Position numbers and translations under genes: made by a program
The notes under the pieces: model-generated
The model's input: only the letters and a program-made list of their open reading frames with translations
The model's database searches: none
What the model was told of the DNA's origin: nothing
Source: Schlesneria sp.
GTDB taxonomy: Bacteria; Planctomycetota; Planctomycetia; Planctomycetales; Planctomycetaceae
NCBI GenBank assembly: GCA_025353525.1
Contig: JANXOO010000686.1
Coordinates: forward strand, 1 to 7,252
Reading direction: 5' to 3'
Length of the DNA stretch: 7,252 nt
Shown here: positions 6,253 to 7,252 of the stretch, in pieces
How positions within the stretch are numbered: position 1 is the first letter of the stretch
Layout of the letters: each line of letters starts with the position of its first letter

Positions 6253-6831
6253 GTGAACCAGATACCCGACCAAACGCTGATTGATAGTTGTCTGGCCGGT
6301 CGGCGAGAGGCTTTCGGGCAACTTGTTGACCGGTACCAGAACCGGTTGTTTCATTCTTTGTTGCATTTGCTGGGTTCTCGGGAGGATGCTCAGGATGCGG
6401 CGCAAGATGCGTTTGTGAATGCATTTGAGAAATTGTCGAGTTTTCGCGGACAGTCGCAGTTTTACTCGTGGCTTTTCCGCATTGCCTTTAATACGGCGGT
6501 CAGTGCCAAACGAAAGTCGCGACGAATGCCGGTTTCACTCGATGCCCGACGCGATGCGAGCGGTCACGAGCCGTCGGATCTCAATCCGTCGACCGAACCG
6601 TCGTATCCGATGGACGTTTCGGACCGGCAACGACTGGTGCGGCAGGCGTTGTCGGAATTACCCGAGGAATTCCGTACGGCACTGGTTCTCAAAGAAATGG
6701 ACGGGATGAGTTACGAAGAAATTGCCGATGTTGTTGAAGTCCCCTTGGGAACAGTTCGCAGCCGGATTCATCGAGCCCGGCTGGAGTTGCGTGACAAACT
6801 GTCTGTCCTTCTGAAATCCGAAGTCCTTTAA
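6253..6831 (+). CDS. RpoE-like ECF RNA polymerase sigma factor
   Basis: This 192-residue protein has only the two conserved sigma regions, as expected for the extracytoplasmic-function class. Region 2 covers about residues 18-88, with DAAQDAF (48-54) for core polymerase contact and FRGQSQFYSWLFRIAFNTA (64-82) for -10 recognition and melting. A Pro/Ser-rich linker (about 92-122) leads to region 4 (133-185), with LPEEFRTALVLKEMDGMSYEE (136-156) and the helix-turn-helix VPLGTVRSRIHRAR (163-176) that reads the -35. The whole resembles E. coli RpoE closely. The GTG start gives MNQIPDQTLID, matching where RpoE proteins begin; the open frame reaches back to a TTG at 6205, but that would lie upstream of the recognised promoter. 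The next gene looks like its anti-sigma factor, so activity is probably set by an envelope or other stress signal. Confidence 0.93.
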   Translation: MNQIPDQTLIDSCLAGRREAFGQLVDRYQNRLFHSLLHLLGSREDAQDAAQDAFVNAFEKLSSFRGQSQFYSWLFRIAFNTAVSAKRKSRRMPVSLDARRDASGHEPSDLNPSTEPSYPMDVSDRQRLVRQALSELPEEFRTALVLKEMDGMSYEEIADVVEVPLGTVRSRIHRARLELRDKLSVLLKSEVL

Positions 6832-6962
6832 TAGCCACAAGATCGAACGACGGAAGTGATCTCGCTTCAACGGTTCCGTTTACAGTATTTTAGTCACGTT
6901 GTGATGTTGATTGTCTCGATGCGAGACGCTGCCTTATCTGGCCGCAGGAAGTAGCAAGTACC
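6832..6962 (+). other. Sigma/anti-sigma intergenic gap with two stem-loops
   Basis: This 131-base gap contains ACGGAA (6850-6855) pairing with TTCCGT (6874-6879) across 18 bases, followed by a loose T-rich stretch, and a tight hairpin GTCTCG-ATG-CGAGAC (6913-6927). Neither is a clean intrinsic terminator. They could weaken read-through into the anti-sigma gene, or the gap could hold a separate promoter; TTTACA at 6879-6884 has no convincing -10 partner. AGGAAG at 6946-6951 is the next gene's ribosome binding site, 11 bases from its ATG. Confidence 0.4.
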
Positions 6963-7252
6963 ATGAACCAGCCGGTTCCCGATGAACTGATCTCGGCCTA
7001 CTTCGATGGCGAAGTGTCGCCCGAAGAACGGAATCAGATTGAGCAATTGCTCGAATCTGATTCCGACCTGAGGCTTCAGCTCGACGACACCTCAAAGTTG
7101 TCGGCTTTGTTGCATTCGTTCCCTCGCGAAGCCGCCCCCGAAGGACTCGTTTCGAGCGTTCAGCACAGGGTCGCCGCCGTCGTTTTGGCGGCCCCTTCGT
7201 CCGACTCCTTGTCACAGGTTGCGGTCGCGTTGAACGATGCTTCGGTCGCGCC
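6963..7252 (+). CDS. Probable anti-sigma factor, zinc-less N-terminal domain (3' end cut by window edge)
   Basis: The first 96 codons are visible. The start MNQPVPDELISAYFDGEVSP is the hallmark opening of anti-sigma domains: a helix with an LISAYFDGE core, then EERNQIEQLLESDSDLRLQL (21-40) and a third helix, KLSALLHSF (45-53). These helices normally clamp the sigma factor and keep it from core polymerase. The zinc ligands of ZAS-type anti-sigma factors (H-x3-C-x2-C) are absent; there is no cysteine in the visible part. A membrane segment is expected further on, but the window ends first; residues 55-96 are Ala/Val/Ser-rich and look like a linker. Placement just after an RpoE-like gene supports the role. 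It could instead be a cytoplasmic anti-sigma protein without a membrane anchor. Confidence 0.78.
   Translation, partial: MNQPVPDELISAYFDGEVSPEERNQIEQLLESDSDLRLQLDDTSKLSALLHSFPREAAPEGLVSSVQHRVAAVVLAAPSSDSLSQVAVALNDASVA

Noticed and set aside
5843..6424. Minus-strand open frame of 193 codons across the divergent intergenic region
   Set aside because: It overlaps the starts of both the membrane-protein and sigma genes and shows no domain, signal peptide or convincing ribosome binding site.
6850..6890. Intrinsic terminator after the sigma gene
   Set aside because: The stem is only 6 base pairs with an 18-base loop, and the following stretch is interrupted (TTTACAGTATTTT), so it is noted only as a possible weak element.

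Overview
The window reads as ordinary chromosomal DNA of moderately high GC from a Gram-negative bacterium, most likely a member of the Planctomycetota. That placement is an inference. It rests on the style of the ECF sigma and anti-sigma pair (an anti-sigma start of the type DELISAYFDGEVSPEER, with no zinc ligands) and on the polysaccharide gene set. No tRNA, rRNA, CRISPR array, insertion sequence or integrase was seen.

Layout. Five minus-strand genes fill about 1-5922 and read leftwards off the window as a probable operon. In order of transcription they are: an O-antigen-ligase/polymerase-like membrane protein (5922-4594), a family 4 glycosyltransferase (4561-3416), a CapK/PaaK-like adenylate-forming enzyme (3345-1999), a FemAB/CelD-type GNAT acyltransferase (1941-649) and a second family 4 glycosyltransferase (643 to beyond base 1, cut by the edge). 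The gaps between them are 32, 70, 57 and 5 bases. A divergent non-coding stretch (5923-6252) separates this cluster from a plus-strand pair: an RpoE-like ECF sigma factor (6253-6831) and, 131 bases on, the start of its probable anti-sigma factor (6963 to beyond 7252, cut by the edge).

How the genes fit together. The left block looks like part of an exopolysaccharide or cell-envelope glycan locus. Cytoplasmic glycosyltransferases would build a lipid-linked glycan, the adenylating enzyme and GNAT protein could supply and attach an acyl or aminoacyl decoration, and the membrane protein would polymerise or ligate the product on the outer face of the membrane. The donor, acceptor and decorating group cannot be read from the sequence. 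The right block is a regulatory module. The sigma gene is preceded by a close match to an ECF promoter (GGAAC, 17 bases, CGTC), which implies autoregulation and points to a GTG start with almost no leader.

The most interesting part is the divergent intergenic region. It holds the sigma promoter, a weaker ECF-like match facing the polysaccharide operon (GGAAC, 16 bases, CGTA), an imperfect inverted repeat joining the two -35 elements, and two further inverted repeats. Together these raise the testable idea that the sigma factor also controls the glycan operon. No clearly undescribed system was found; the acyl-activation plus GNAT pairing inside the glycan locus is the nearest candidate for new biochemistry.
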